Assembly: GCF_001975785.1 (NCBI RefSeq)
Contig: NZ_MSFI01000001.1
Coordinates: forward strand, 1 to 64,000
Direction of reading: 5' to 3'
DNA: 64,000 bases
DNA from: Domibacillus epiphyticus
Lineage (GTDB): Bacteria > Bacillota > Bacilli > Bacillales > Domibacillaceae
Every line of letters begins with the position of its first letter. Within the stretch, counting starts at the first letter, position 1. Made by a program: the position numbers and the translations under genes. Below the pieces are notes generated by a model. It was not told the DNA's origin, made no database searches, and saw only the letters and a program-made list of their open reading frames with translations. Shown in pieces: positions 18,480 through 29,226 of the stretch.

Positions 18480-21400
18480 ATGAAAAAAATCAGCAAAGTG
18501 CTGGTGGCGAACAGGGGAGAAATTGCAATCCGCGTATTCCGTGCCTGCACTGAATTACATATCCGAACGGTTGCTGTCTACTCAAAAGAAGACTCTGGTT
18601 CTTATCATCGTTATAAAGCTGACGAAGCATACCTTGTCGGTGAAGGGAAAAAACCAATTGATGCTTATCTTGACATCGAAGGCATCATTGAAATTGCTAA
18701 GCAGGCAGACGTCGATGCTATACATCCAGGATATGGTTTTTTATCTGAAAATATCGAATTCGCAAAACGATGTGAAGAAGAAGGTATTATTTTCATTGGA
18801 CCAAAATCTGCCCATCTCGACATGTTTGGAGATAAAGTAAAAGCACGGACACAGGCGATCGCTGCAGATATTCCAGTTATTCCAGGTTCTGATGGGCCTG
18901 TAAACAGCCTTGAAGAGGTTGTGGAATTTGGAAAGCAGCACGGCTTCCCGATTATTATTAAGGCGGCACTTGGCGGCGGTGGACGCGGTATGCGAATTGT
19001 ACAGAGTGTGGAAGAAGTTCGTGAAGCGTATGACCGTGCGAAATCAGAAGCAAAAGCCGCATTTGGTAATGACGAAGTGTATGTTGAAAAATTTGTTCAA
19101 AATCCAAAACACATTGAAGTTCAAATAATAGGTGACCATGAAGGCAACATCGTTCATTTATACGAGCGTGATTGTTCCGTTCAACGCCGTCATCAAAAAG
19201 TTGTTGAAGTGGCACCGGCTGTATCCATTTCAGAAGACTTGCGTGACCGTATTTGTGATGCAGCGGTTAAGCTGATGAAAAATGTTGATTATTTAAATGC
19301 CGGTACGGTTGAGTTTTTAACTGCTGGAGACGATTTCTACTTTATCGAGGTGAACCCGCGTATACAAGTAGAGCATACGATTACAGAATTGATTACAGGT
19401 ATTGATATTGTTCAGACGCAAATTTTAGTAGCCGAAGGTCATTCAATGCACAGTGAGAAGGTTGCTATTCCCGTACAGGAAAATATTCGTACGATGGGTT
19501 ATGCAATTCAATCACGTGTTACGACAGAAGATCCGGAAAACGGATTTATGCCAGATACTGGTCGTATTATGGCCTACCGTTCAGGAGGGGGTTACGGTGT
19601 ACGTTTAGATGCCGGGAACAGCTTTCAAGGCGCCGTTATTACACCATATTATGACTCTTTACTCGTAAAAGTTTCTACATTTGCCATGACATTTGAACAG
19701 GCAGCATCTAAAATGGTGCGTAACTTGCAGGAGTTCCGTATTCGTGGTATTAAAACGAATATCCCGTTTCTTGAAAATGTTATGCGCCATGAGGATTTTA
19801 TTGCAGGGAACTATGATACCTCTTTTATTGATACAACTCCGGAGCTTTTCGTGTTCCCTAAAAAGAAAGACCGTGGAACGAAAATGCTCAATTACATTGG
19901 TACAGTGACAGTCAACGGTTTCCCTGGAGTTGAGCAGAAGAAAAAACCAGTTTTTGATACACCGCGTATTCCAAAAGTGAAGCTTTCTGAAAAACCGGCA
20001 TATGGTACGAAACAAATTCTAGATGAACAAGGTGCAGACGGTCTTGTGAACTGGGTGAAAGAACAGAAGCAAGTATTGTTAACAGATACGACAATGCGTG
20101 ATGCGCATCAGTCACTTCTTGCAACACGTGTACGCACAAATGATTTAATACACATTGCACCTGCAACAGCCCGCTTGCTTCCAGAATTATTCTCAATGGA
20201 AATGTGGGGCGGCGCAACATTTGATGTAGCATACCGTTTCTTGAAGGAAGATCCGTGGAAACGTTTAGAGACGCTTCGGAAGCAAGTGCCAAATGTATTA
20301 TTCCAGATGCTTCTTCGTGCATCAAATGCTGTCGGCTATAAAAATTACCCGGATAACGTCATCCGTGAATTTGTTCAGCAGTCTGCTGAATCCGGCGTCG
20401 ATGTCTTCCGTATATTTGATAGCTTAAACTGGGTAAAAGGCATGGAAGTAGCAATTGATTCAGTCCGACAGTCCGGTAAAATTGCTGAAGCGGCCATCTG
20501 TTATACAGGTGATATTGACGATCCTTCTCGTGCAAAATATAACGTTGACTATTATAAAAAGATGGCAAAAGAATTGGAAGCGCAGGGAGCTCATATTCTT
20601 GGAATTAAAGATATGGCAGGATTGTTGAAGCCACAGGCTGCTTATCGTTTGATTTCTGAATTGAAAGAAGCGGTAAACATTCCGATTCATCTTCATACAC
20701 ATGATACAAGTGGAAATGGTATTTACATGTACACGAAAGCGATCGAAGCAGGAGTTGACATCGTCGATACCGCGCTAAGCACAATGGCCGGTTTGACGTC
20801 TCAGCCAAGCGCGAATACACTTCGTTATGCGCTTGAAGGTACGGACCGTGCACCATCAGTCAGTATCGATGCACTAGAAAAATTGTCGTACTACTGGGAA
20901 GATGTGCGTAAATATTACGCTCCGTTTGAAAGTGGAATGCTTGCGCCGCATACGGAAATTTATGAGCATGAAATGCCGGGTGGCCAGTACAGCAACCTTC
21001 AACAGCAAGCAAAAGGGGTAGGTCTTGGCGATCGCTGGGATGAAGTAAAAGACATGTACCGCCGTGTAAACCTAATGTTCGGCGACATTGTAAAAGTAAC
21101 ACCGTCTTCAAAAGTTGTTGGAGATATGGCGTTGTTTATGGTTCAAAATGATTTAACAGAAGAAGAAGTTCTGTTAAAAGGAGATAAAATTGACTTCCCG
21201 GATTCGGTGATTGAGTTGTTTGAAGGTTACCTCGGTCAGCCAGTTGGCGGATTCCCGGAGGCATTGCAAAATGTCATCCTAAAAGGGAAACAACCGATTA
21301 CTGTTCGTCCTGGGGAACTGCTCGCTGATGTAGATTTTGATGCGCTGCGTGAAGAGTTAAAGAAAGAGATCGGCGATGAACCTACTGACAACGACATAAT

Positions 21401-21917
21401 TGCGTATGCACTATATCCGAAAGTATTTACTGACTATGCAAAAGTAATTGATCAATTCGGCGATATTTCTGTTCTTGATACACCTACTTTCCTTTATGGT
21501 ATGCGTTTAGGTGAAGAAAAAGAAATCGAAATTGAGACGGGTAAAATATTGATCGTCAAACTTGTTTCTATCAGTCAGCCGCAGTCGGATGGCACACGCG
21601 TCGTATATTTTGAACTGAATGGACAGCCGCGTGAAGTGGTCATAAAAGATGAAAGCATTAAATCAGCTGTAAATGCAAAAGTGAAAGCTGATCCGAAAAA
21701 TGAAGGGCATATCGCAGCAACAATGCCTGGAACAGTTATTAAAGTGATTTCAGAAATAGGCGAGAAAGTAAAACGAGGTGATCATCTCATGATTACCGAA
21801 GCAATGAAGATGGAAACGACTGTACAAGCGCCATTTGATGGAACAGTCAAAGCCATACACGTAAATAACGGGGAAGCCATTTCAACTGGAGACCTGCTCG
21901 TCGAACTTGAAAAATAA
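18480..21917 (+). CDS. pycA: Pyruvate carboxylase
   Basis: A 1145-residue biotin enzyme that carboxylates pyruvate to oxaloacetate for anaplerosis. Domain order: biotin carboxylase (about 1-450, GGGGRGMR ATP loop), carboxyltransferase (about 530-800, TTMRDAHQSLLATR with metal-binding Asp; HLHTHDTSGN), the PYC-type allosteric/tetramerisation region, and a C-terminal BCCP with biotinyl Lys1110 in EAMKMET. Start ATG 18480 is 9 bases beyond AGGGGA; an ATG at 18474 is possible but too close. The gene is monocistronic, with terminators on both sides. Its place beside ctaA follows the B. subtilis order. Confidence 0.96.
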   Translation: MKKISKVLVANRGEIAIRVFRACTELHIRTVAVYSKEDSGSYHRYKADEAYLVGEGKKPIDAYLDIEGIIEIAKQADVDAIHPGYGFLSENIEFAKRCEEEGIIFIGPKSAHLDMFGDKVKARTQAIAADIPVIPGSDGPVNSLEEVVEFGKQHGFPIIIKAALGGGGRGMRIVQSVEEVREAYDRAKSEAKAAFGNDEVYVEKFVQNPKHIEVQIIGDHEGNIVHLYERDCSVQRRHQKVVEVAPAVSISEDLRDRICDAAVKLMKNVDYLNAGTVEFLTAGDDFYFIEVNPRIQVEHTITELITGIDIVQTQILVAEGHSMHSEKVAIPVQENIRTMGYAIQSRVTTEDPENGFMPDTGRIMAYRSGGGYGVRLDAGNSFQGAVITPYYDSLLVKVSTFAMTFEQAASKMVRNLQEFRIRGIKTNIPFLENVMRHEDFIAGNYDTSFIDTTPELFVFPKKKDRGTKMLNYIGTVTVNGFPGVEQKKKPVFDTPRIPKVKLSEKPAYGTKQILDEQGADGLVNWVKEQKQVLLTDTTMRDAHQSLLATRVRTNDLIHIAPATARLLPELFSMEMWGGATFDVAYRFLKEDPWKRLETLRKQVPNVLFQMLLRASNAVGYKNYPDNVIREFVQQSAESGVDVFRIFDSLNWVKGMEVAIDSVRQSGKIAEAAICYTGDIDDPSRAKYNVDYYKKMAKELEAQGAHILGIKDMAGLLKPQAAYRLISELKEAVNIPIHLHTHDTSGNGIYMYTKAIEAGVDIVDTALSTMAGLTSQPSANTLRYALEGTDRAPSVSIDALEKLSYYWEDVRKYYAPFESGMLAPHTEIYEHEMPGGQYSNLQQQAKGVGLGDRWDEVKDMYRRVNLMFGDIVKVTPSSKVVGDMALFMVQNDLTEEEVLLKGDKIDFPDSVIELFEGYLGQPVGGFPEALQNVILKGKQPITVRPGELLADVDFDALREELKKEIGDEPTDNDIIAYALYPKVFTDYAKVIDQFGDISVLDTPTFLYGMRLGEEKEIEIETGKILIVKLVSISQPQSDGTRVVYFELNGQPREVVIKDESIKSAVNAKVKADPKNEGHIAATMPGTVIKVISEIGEKVKRGDHLMITEAMKMETTVQAPFDGTVKAIHVNNGEAISTGDLLVELEK

Positions 21918-21919
21918 AT

Positions 21920-21957
21920 AGAAGAACCCCGTCCTTGCTGGACGGGGTTCTATTTAT
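21920..21957. terminator. Bidirectional terminator between pycA and ctaA
   Basis: AGAACCCCGTCC pairs perfectly with GGACGGGGTTCT around a five-base loop, flanked by AT-rich runs. Confidence 0.9.
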
Positions 21958-22859
21958 TGGTTGTTGATTTTGCTTCTTGAAATAAGCAAAATGAAGTAAC
22001 AGAGGAGACCGAATAAACATGAAATAAATAATGCATGAGCGAGTGCTATATATAGGTTTAAATTGGTCCAAATAATGAATGCTCCGGCTATTACTTGCAG
22101 CAAAACGAGACCGAAAGCAATAATCCATCCCCAGTATATAACACGCTGATATTTATAATGCTTTACGGCTATGTAAGTTATGTACAAAATCCAGATAAAT
22201 ATTAGTCCTGCAGCAGCCCTGTGCCCCATTTGAATCCATTGGTACATATTTGATGGAAGAAATGAATGATTTCCACAATGCGGCCATGATCCGCATACCA
22301 TGCTTGCTTCTGTATGTCGGACAAGAGCCCCAGTATAAACCACAATATAACTGTATAAAGTAACGCCAATTGTATGCCATTTCATCCGTCTATCAATGAC
22401 AATTTTGGAAGCATCAAAACGCTGGTCTACTTCGAAAATAAGCAGTGTCAACAGAAGGACGGCTGCAAATGAAATAAGGGAGATACCGAAATGCAGCGCC
22501 AGAACAAAATCATTTTGCCCCCACAATACAGCTGCGGCCCCGATTAGTCCTTGAAGAACTAAAAAAAAGAATGATAGTACGGAAAGAAATTTCGTTTCAC
22601 GCTTGTGTCCAATCATTCTCCATGAAGCGATGGAAAGAGCAAGAACAAGTAAACCTACTCCGCCGGAAACAACACGGTGAGAAAGTTCAATAACCGTTTC
22701 AATAGTAATATTTTCCGGTATGATTTGTCCATGGCAAAGCGGCCATTCATTTCCACAGCCAAGACCGGACTCCGTTTTTGTAACAAGAGCGCCTCCTAGT
22801 AAAACTAAAAGCATCCCAATTGTTGTTAAGACCCCCAGCCATTTTAACCAACCCCGCAT
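21954..22859 (-). CDS. ctaA: Haem A synthase (COX15/CtaA)
   Basis: A 301-residue integral membrane enzyme that oxidises haem O to haem A. Eight membrane segments are apparent in two four-helix repeats, with the conserved haem-ligand histidines ([33 protein letters not shown]) and two Cys pairs in extracytoplasmic loops ([17 protein letters not shown]). I chose ATG at 22859, six bases from AAGGTG, over a GTG at 22868. It is divergent from ctaB, the usual Bacillus layout. Confidence 0.94.
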   Translation of the reverse strand: MRGWLKWLGVLTTIGMLLVLLGGALVTKTESGLGCGNEWPLCHGQIIPENITIETVIELSHRVVSGGVGLLVLALSIASWRMIGHKRETKFLSVLSFFFLVLQGLIGAAAVLWGQNDFVLALHFGISLISFAAVLLLTLLIFEVDQRFDASKIVIDRRMKWHTIGVTLYSYIVVYTGALVRHTEASMVCGSWPHCGNHSFLPSNMYQWIQMGHRAAAGLIFIWILYITYIAVKHYKYQRVIYWGWIIAFGLVLLQVIAGAFIIWTNLNLYIALAHALFISCLFGLLCYFILLISRSKINNQ

Positions 22860-23005
22860 TGTATTCACCTTCTTCTCTGTATATGAACATATCCGTAAAT
22901 GATCATACAGGTATTAGCGGCGCATCGCAACCGCTTACTGCACACATTATCTATTATCTTATAAAAGAGATTCATTGAAAACTAAATGCCTGCACGAGAC
23001 ACAAA

Positions 23006-23014
23006 TTCGACAAA
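23006..23014 (-). promoter_or_regulatory. Possible Spo0A box in the ctaA-ctaB intergenic region
   Basis: Reading the minus strand, TTTGTCGAA matches the 0A-box consensus TTTGTCRAA at all nine positions. It lies in the 300-base divergent promoter region of the haem A genes. Function is inferred from the match only. Confidence 0.4.
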
Positions 23015-23171
23015 ATTAGTTCATCATCTGTTCACATAAAAGAGTTGCGATATGTTTTAATATGGAGTAGTACCCCTATTAGTTTCAAAATGTTCAAACA
23101 TAGTGTAGAAAAGCGCGGCTTTATCCTTTATAGTAGAAAAAGAGGATCTGTTTACCAGAGAGGGGGGGGAA

Positions 23172-24083
23172 ATGGTGTCGCGTGTCGCAACGACGATAAA
23201 AAAAACAAATGTGCCTGAAACGACAGCCATGAAAGATTTTATGGCACTCATTAAAATCGGCATTGTTAATTCGAATTTGATTACGGTTTTTACTGGTATG
23301 TGGCTGGCTTTTTTTATGAATGATATCCCGTTCTTGGCCAACCTTGATACTATAGCTTTTACATTGCTCGGATCGGCACTTATAATCGCTGGTTCTGCAA
23401 GTTTAAACAATTACATAGACAGGGATATTGATCCGCTAATGGAGCGGACGAAAGCTCGACCGACTGTGACAGGGAAAATTAGCTATTCAAAAGTGTTAAT
23501 GATTGGACTAGCGCTCGTCATAACAGGATCAGCGCTTTTATTTTTGACAACGTTCACAGCCGGTATAATCGGTATAATTGGTATAGTAAGTTACGTCGTC
23601 ATCTATACGATGTGGTCAAAACGCCGTCATGTAAACAATACAATTGTCGGAAGTATATCAGGAGCCGTTCCGCCATTAATCGGTTGGGCAGCTGTTGATT
23701 CGACACTCGATGTGCTTGCCTGGATGCTGTTTTTAATAATGTTCATCTGGCAGCCTCCTCACTTCTATGCACTTGCAATGAAGCGGAGTGAAGAGTACCG
23801 GAAAGCAGGTATTCCCATGCTGCCAACTGTGAAAGGGTTTGCGGTAACTAAACGTCATATGTTTGCATGGACGTTGTTCCTGCTGCCGCTTCCTTTTTTT
23901 ATGATGGATCTCGGTGGCGCATTTGTTATATTGGCAACGCTTTTAAACATCGGCTGGGTAGCATTGGCGATCTCAGGGTTTAAAACGAAAGACGATTTGA
24001 AATGGGCAAGATATATGTTTGTCTACTCACTTCAATATTTAACAATTACGTTTGTTTCGATGGTCATAGTGACTGTTATTTGA
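23172..24083 (+). CDS. ctaB: Protohaem IX farnesyltransferase (haem O synthase)
   Basis: A 303-residue UbiA-family prenyltransferase with about eight to nine membrane segments. The first Asp-rich motif [18 protein letters not shown] (near 80) binds Mg-farnesyl diphosphate. It makes haem O, the substrate of CtaA. Start ATG at 23172 behind a G-rich AGAGAGGGG stretch; a GTG one codon on is an alternative. First gene of the ctaB-ctaCDEFG block. Confidence 0.95.
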   Translation: MVSRVATTIKKTNVPETTAMKDFMALIKIGIVNSNLITVFTGMWLAFFMNDIPFLANLDTIAFTLLGSALIIAGSASLNNYIDRDIDPLMERTKARPTVTGKISYSKVLMIGLALVITGSALLFLTTFTAGIIGIIGIVSYVVIYTMWSKRRHVNNTIVGSISGAVPPLIGWAAVDSTLDVLAWMLFLIMFIWQPPHFYALAMKRSEEYRKAGIPMLPTVKGFAVTKRHMFAWTLFLLPLPFFMMDLGGAFVILATLLNIGWVALAISGFKTKDDLKWARYMFVYSLQYLTITFVSMVIVTVI

Positions 24084-24169
24084 GGATGGGAGTTCTTTCT
24101 TTTTGAAGAAATCCATATATAAGCACTATTAGTCTAGAAATTTATATGAAAGAGGGGTAGTAATAAGCT

Positions 24170-25246
24170 ATGAAACAGAAGCTAACAAAATGGCGTCTTT
24201 TGACGGTTTTTGGCCTGCTGGCGCTTGTTCTGTCTGGCTGTGGCGAACCATTTCTTTCAACGTTGAGACCAGCCGGAGAAGCAGGTCAAATCGCGTATGA
24301 TCTCATGATTCTAAGTACTGTGATCATGGTTGGCGTTGTCATCGTTGTATCGATTATGTTCGCTGTTGCTGTCATTAAGTTCCGCCGCAAAAAGGGTGAC
24401 GATTCAATCCCGAAACAGGTTGAAGGAAGTCATACTTTAGAGATCGTTTGGACGGTTATTCCGATTCTGCTCCTCATCATTCTTGCTATTCCAACGGTTA
24501 TCGCAACGTTTGACCTTGCCGATACGAAAGCGATGGATAAAAAGAATGAAGATGGTACTACTGATGCACTTGTTGTCAATGTTCGAGCAAGCTTGTATTG
24601 GTGGGAATTTGAATATCCGAATCAAGGTATTGTAACAAGTCAGGATCTTGTCGTTCCAACCGACCAAAAAGTGTATTTTAATGTAAAAGCATCAGATGTT
24701 AAGCATTCGTTCTGGATTCCGGCTGCGGGCGGAAAAATCGATACGAATGTTGAAAACGTTAATAAAATCTGGCTTGAATTTGACAATGAAAAAGCGTCTG
24801 AAGCTGGAAATATTTTTTATGGGAAGTGCGCGGAGCTTTGCGGACCATCCCATGCGTTGATGGACTTTAAAGTAAAAGCGATTCCGCAAGATGAGTTTGA
24901 TCAATGGGTAACTGCTATGAAATCGACTAAAGAATCAACACCAACAGATCCTGAGGCTGCTGCCGGACAAGAAATCTTTAAGCAAAAATGCTTAAGCTGT
25001 CATGCTGTTACTGCTGCAGATGAACGTCCGGAACAAGCGCGTCTTGCACCGAACCTTGCGAACTTTGGTGATCGTGAACTTGTCGCGGGGATTCTTGAAC
25101 ACAATGAGGAAGAAGTGAAGAACTGGCTGGAAGATCCTGAGAAGTATAAGCCAGGCAATAAAATGACAGGCACATATGGTGAGTTATCTGATCAAGAATT
25201 AGATCAGCTTGCTGCTTACTTAATGGGTCTAAAAGTAGAACAATAA
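24170..25246 (+). CDS. ctaC: Cytochrome c oxidase subunit II with fused cytochrome c (caa3 type)
   Basis: 358 residues: a lipoprotein signal ending LSGC (Cys24), two membrane helices, a CuA cupredoxin domain with CAELCGPSHALM and a C-terminal cytochrome c domain with the haem-binding CLSCH. The fused haem domain makes this a caa3-type oxidase. GAGGGG precedes the ATG. It is cotranscribed with ctaD (32 bases apart). Confidence 0.95.
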   Translation: MKQKLTKWRLLTVFGLLALVLSGCGEPFLSTLRPAGEAGQIAYDLMILSTVIMVGVVIVVSIMFAVAVIKFRRKKGDDSIPKQVEGSHTLEIVWTVIPILLLIILAIPTVIATFDLADTKAMDKKNEDGTTDALVVNVRASLYWWEFEYPNQGIVTSQDLVVPTDQKVYFNVKASDVKHSFWIPAAGGKIDTNVENVNKIWLEFDNEKASEAGNIFYGKCAELCGPSHALMDFKVKAIPQDEFDQWVTAMKSTKESTPTDPEAAAGQEIFKQKCLSCHAVTAADERPEQARLAPNLANFGDRELVAGILEHNEEEVKNWLEDPEKYKPGNKMTGTYGELSDQELDQLAAYLMGLKVEQ

Positions 25247-25278
25247 TCTATTGAAATACCTAAAAGGAGGTAAAACCG

Positions 25279-27156
25279 TTGAGTACCATTGCACACACGC
25301 AAAAACGGGGATTTGCCGGTACAGTTTGGGAATACTTAACGACAGTTGACCATAAAAAAATCGCAATCCTTTATTTAATCGCCGGAGGTCTTTTCTTCCT
25401 TATCGGTGGTATTGAAGCGATGATGATTCGTATTCAGCTGGCTGTACCAAATAATGATTTTGTTAGTGCCGGTCTTTTTAATGAAATTATTACGATGCAC
25501 GGTACGACGATGATTTTCCTGGCAGCTATGCCGCTCTTGTTTGCATTTATGAATGCGGTTATGCCGCTTCAAATTGGCGCACGCGATGTTGCGTTTCCAT
25601 TTATTAATGCATTAGGTTTCTGGCTGTTCTTTTTCGGGGGTCTTTTCTTGAATCTTTCCTGGTTTTTGGGAGGCGCTCCTGATGCAGGCTGGACATCTTA
25701 CGCTTCATTATCACTAGCATCAGAAGGACACGGAGTTGACTTTTACGTTCTCGGACTCCAAATTTCCGGCTTCGGTACATTAATGGGGGGGATTAATTTC
25801 CTCGTTACCATTATCAATATGCGTGCACCGGGTATGACTTATATGAGAATGCCGCTGTTTACTTGGACAACGTTTGTTGCATCAGCGCTTATTCTTTTCG
25901 CATTCCCGCCGCTAACAGTCGGCTTGTTCATGATGATGTTTGACCGTATGTTTGGTTCTGGTTTCTTTGATGTTGCTGCAGGCGGTAACACAATCATCTG
26001 GGAGCATTTCTTCTGGATTTTTGGTCACCCGGAAGTATACATTTTAATTTTGCCGGCGTTTGGTATTTTCTCTGAAATTTTCCCGACGTTTGCAAGAAAG
26101 CGTTTGTTTGGATACTCATCTATGGTATTCGCAACGGTTTTGATCGGTTTCCTTGGTTTCATGGTATGGGCTCACCACATGTTCACAACAGGATTGGGTC
26201 CAATTGCGAATGCCATTTTCGCTGTAGCTACAATGGCTATTGCTGTACCAACAGGTATTAAAATCTTTAACTGGATTATGACAATATGGGGCGGTAAAAT
26301 TACGTTTACTGTACCGATGCTCTATGCCGTTTCATTTATTCCTTCATTCGTTATGGGTGGTGTAACAGGGGTTATGCAGGCTGCGGCTCCTGCCGATTAC
26401 CAGTTCCATGACAGTTACTTTATCGTAGCTCACTTCCATTATGTAATCGTCGGTGGTGTTGTGCTTGCTCTTTTAGCAGGCTGCCATTTTTACTGGCCGC
26501 TTATGTTTGGAACGATGTTGAGCGAGAGATTAGGTAAAATTACATTTGCGTTATTCTTTACAGGTTTCCATTTAACGTTCTTTATCCAGCATTTCCTTGG
26601 TCTTATGGGGATGCCGCGCCGTGTGTGGACATTCCTTCCGGGGCAGGGTTTAGAAACTGGAAACTTAATCAGCTCAATTGGTGCTGCATTTATGGCTGCC
26701 GGCGTGATCATCTTTTTAATTAATGTTGTGAATACACAAGTGAAAAATGTACAAGTTGGCAGAGACCCATGGAAAGATGGCCGTACACTTGAGTGGGCAA
26801 TTCCTTCACCAGCACCATTTTACAATTTCAAACAGCTTCCGCTTGTGCGAGGCTTAGATGCATTCTGGATTGAGAAAATGGAAGGCAAAACAGAAATGAC
26901 ACCGGCTGAACCGATTGGTGACATTCATATGCCTAATAATGCATTTGCACCATTTTTAATATCTCTTGGCTTATTCATTGCTGCATTTGGTGCAATGTAT
27001 CAGGTAGATGATAAACCATGGGCAATTCCAGTTTTGATCATTGGAATGGCTATTACATTTGGTTCCATGCTGTATCGTTCAATCAAGGATGATCATGGTT
27101 ATCATATTCATAAAGAAGATTTACTTGATGACGCTGACAAAGGGGGAACACGATAA
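25279..27156 (+). CDS. ctaD: Cytochrome c oxidase subunit I
   Basis: 625 residues, haem-copper oxidase with the catalytic haem a3-CuB centre. Key sequences: ITMHGTTMIF with a haem a His, WEHFFWIFGHPEVYILILP with the CuB His and cross-linked Tyr, and HFHYVIVGG with the a3/a ligands. Length includes the extra C-terminal helices typical of Bacillus CtaD. Start TTG behind AAAGGAGG. The stop overlaps the ctaE start by one base. Confidence 0.96.
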   Translation: MSTIAHTQKRGFAGTVWEYLTTVDHKKIAILYLIAGGLFFLIGGIEAMMIRIQLAVPNNDFVSAGLFNEIITMHGTTMIFLAAMPLLFAFMNAVMPLQIGARDVAFPFINALGFWLFFFGGLFLNLSWFLGGAPDAGWTSYASLSLASEGHGVDFYVLGLQISGFGTLMGGINFLVTIINMRAPGMTYMRMPLFTWTTFVASALILFAFPPLTVGLFMMMFDRMFGSGFFDVAAGGNTIIWEHFFWIFGHPEVYILILPAFGIFSEIFPTFARKRLFGYSSMVFATVLIGFLGFMVWAHHMFTTGLGPIANAIFAVATMAIAVPTGIKIFNWIMTIWGGKITFTVPMLYAVSFIPSFVMGGVTGVMQAAAPADYQFHDSYFIVAHFHYVIVGGVVLALLAGCHFYWPLMFGTMLSERLGKITFALFFTGFHLTFFIQHFLGLMGMPRRVWTFLPGQGLETGNLISSIGAAFMAAGVIIFLINVVNTQVKNVQVGRDPWKDGRTLEWAIPSPAPFYNFKQLPLVRGLDAFWIEKMEGKTEMTPAEPIGDIHMPNNAFAPFLISLGLFIAAFGAMYQVDDKPWAIPVLIIGMAITFGSMLYRSIKDDHGYHIHKEDLLDDADKGGTR

Positions 27157-27785
27157 TGGCAGCTGAAGAAAAATTCAGTCCGCAGACGTGGCCTGTGTCA
27201 CCTGAACAGGCGACCCTGGAAGGCAAAAACAAGTTTTTAGGTTTTTGGTTTTTCCTTGGCGGCGAGACCGTATTGTTTGCATCACTTTTCGCTACATATT
27301 TAGCGTTAAAAGATAGTGTTCCGAGTCCAGATCATGCACTGGCGAAGGATTTATTTGAACTACCGCTTGTGTTCTTAATGACAATGCTTCTATTAACAAG
27401 CTCATTAACTTCCGTGTTTGCGATGTACCATATGAAGAATTACAACTTCAAAAAAATGCAAACATGGCTATTTATTACGGTGGTTCTTGGTCTCGCATTC
27501 CTTGCATGTGAGATTTATGAATTTAATCATTACTACCATGAATTTGGACATACGTTTACAAGCAGCGCATTTGGTTCGGCGTTTTACATGTTAGTTGGTT
27601 TCCATGGCGGGCACGTTGTGTTCGGACTTGCATGGATTATTGCGTTAATGATACGCAACGCAAAGCGTGGATTGAATTTGTACAACGCACCGAAGTTTTA
27701 TCTTGCAAGCCTTTATTGGCATTTCATTGATGTTGTCTGGGTGTTTATCTTCACGGTTGTATACTTAATGGGAATGGTGGGATAA
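27156..27785 (+). CDS. ctaE: Cytochrome c oxidase subunit III
   Basis: 209 residues with five membrane segments; the conserved GGETVLFASLFATYLAL in helix 1 and YWHFIDVVWVFIF in the last helix mark subunit III. It is translationally coupled to ctaD (TAATG overlap), and ctaF follows after 3 bases. Confidence 0.94.
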   Translation: MAAEEKFSPQTWPVSPEQATLEGKNKFLGFWFFLGGETVLFASLFATYLALKDSVPSPDHALAKDLFELPLVFLMTMLLLTSSLTSVFAMYHMKNYNFKKMQTWLFITVVLGLAFLACEIYEFNHYYHEFGHTFTSSAFGSAFYMLVGFHGGHVVFGLAWIIALMIRNAKRGLNLYNAPKFYLASLYWHFIDVVWVFIFTVVYLMGMVG

Positions 27786-27788
27786 CAG

Positions 27789-28121
27789 ATGGCGAATTTA
27801 CAATCAAATTCAGGTGATCCTAAAGTTAACTACGAATACCGCCGTAAGAAAAGTGCTGATGAAATGAGAATGCAAGTCATCACTTTTACGTTGATGATTT
27901 TCTTTACAGTTCTAGCTTTTGCTGCAGTAGGAGCAGGATTCTCTAAATGGTTCATCATACCATTTGTATTGCTTCTAGCATGCGTCCAAGTTGCATTTCA
28001 ACTGTATTATTTCATGCACATGAGTCATAAAGGACATGAAGCGCCGCAACTGTTTATGTGGTCAGGTATTTTCGTGGCCTTCCTTACAATCCTTACTTTC
28101 TTGACAATTATTTGGTGGTAA
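27789..28121 (+). CDS. ctaF: Cytochrome c oxidase subunit IVB
   Basis: 110 residues with a soluble N-terminal arm (RRKKSADEMR) and three membrane helices, the usual form of CtaF. FQLYYFMHMSHK between helices 2 and 3 is a family signature. Ends at a terminator. Confidence 0.9.
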   Translation: MANLQSNSGDPKVNYEYRRKKSADEMRMQVITFTLMIFFTVLAFAAVGAGFSKWFIIPFVLLLACVQVAFQLYYFMHMSHKGHEAPQLFMWSGIFVAFLTILTFLTIIWW

Positions 28122-28126
28122 GAATG

Positions 28127-28161
28127 AAAAGTGTTCCCCCTTTTGGAGGAACACTTTTTTT
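28127..28161 (+). terminator. Terminator after ctaF
   Basis: AAAAGTGTTCC pairs with GGAACACTTTT around CCCCTTTT-type loop bases, followed by a T-run. Confidence 0.82.
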
Positions 28162-28251
28162 CTGTCATGAACTTGTCAATACATAACGTTGAATCATCCT
28201 TTTTTGAGGGTTATAATGAAGAAAGCATCACAAAACATTGAGGTGAATAAA

Positions 28252-29163
28252 ATGATGCCAATTGGAATATTTGGTTTCCAGGCTCTTTGGAGTCCTTTGT
28301 TTATTGTTATCCTTCTGTTTATGACTGTCCTCTTTTTCCTTTTGACGGTTAAATGGAGAAAGAATTTTATTCATAGTGAACCGCTGACTAAAAGGCAGGC
28401 CGTTTTGTTTTTGACGGCAATAGTTGTCCTTTTTGCTGTTAAAGGATCCCCAATTGATTTATTAGGACACATCATGATGACATATCATATGATTCAAATG
28501 GGGATTTTATACCTTGTTGTTCCGCCGCTGCTAATTAAAGCCATTCCTTGGTGGGTCTGGAAAGCAGTGATTGAAATGCCTGTAATTCGTCCGGTATTTT
28601 CGTTTGCTACTCGTCCGCTGATTGCCCTTATCTTTTTTAATGGCTTGTTTTCGTTTTACCATATCCCGCTTATCTTTGATTTCATTAAAATGAGTGCGGT
28701 GCTTCATAGTTTATATACAGTTGTTCTGTTTTTCTTTGCAATCTTCATGTGGTGGCCGCTCGTTAATGAACAGCCGGAAGGTCATGGTTTGCATGGGCTG
28801 AAGAAAGTAGGCTACATCTTTGCAAATGGGATACTTTTGACCCCCGCTTGTGCATTGATTATTTTTGCGGCGGCACCGTTATATGCTACATATACTGATG
28901 GCTCTACATGGTTGAAAGCAATGGAACTATGTGTACCGCCTTCAACTCTTTCTGGTTTGAATTTAAGCGGCCCTGAATTATTTTCAAATATGCCCCCATT
29001 AGAAGATCAAAAAACTGGCGGCATTGTCATGAAAGTGATTCAAGAAATTGTTTATGGTGTAGTGTTGGCCCAAGTGTTTTTTGAATGGTTCCGTAAAGAG
29101 GAAGAGCAGGCGGATCAAATTACAGAAGCCGCGCTTGCACGCCATAATAACACAATATCTTAA
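28252..29163 (+). CDS. ctaG: Cytochrome c oxidase assembly factor CtaG
   Basis: 303 residues from ATG 28252 (MMPIGIFGFQALWSP), seven membrane helices. GAGGTGA lies 8 bases before this start, whereas the longer frame from 28189 has none. HMMMTYHMIQMG-like histidines near helix 3 are present in the DUF1404-like caa3_CtaG family, which is required for CuB insertion. The next gene follows by 63 bases. Confidence 0.92.
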   Translation: MMPIGIFGFQALWSPLFIVILLFMTVLFFLLTVKWRKNFIHSEPLTKRQAVLFLTAIVVLFAVKGSPIDLLGHIMMTYHMIQMGILYLVVPPLLIKAIPWWVWKAVIEMPVIRPVFSFATRPLIALIFFNGLFSFYHIPLIFDFIKMSAVLHSLYTVVLFFFAIFMWWPLVNEQPEGHGLHGLKKVGYIFANGILLTPACALIIFAAAPLYATYTDGSTWLKAMELCVPPSTLSGLNLSGPELFSNMPPLEDQKTGGIVMKVIQEIVYGVVLAQVFFEWFRKEEEQADQITEAALARHNNTIS

Positions 29164-29226
29164 GAGACAAAGAAAATGACGAGGCGTTTTTGTTTGCCTC
29201 ATACATAATGGAAGTGAGGAGTATAC

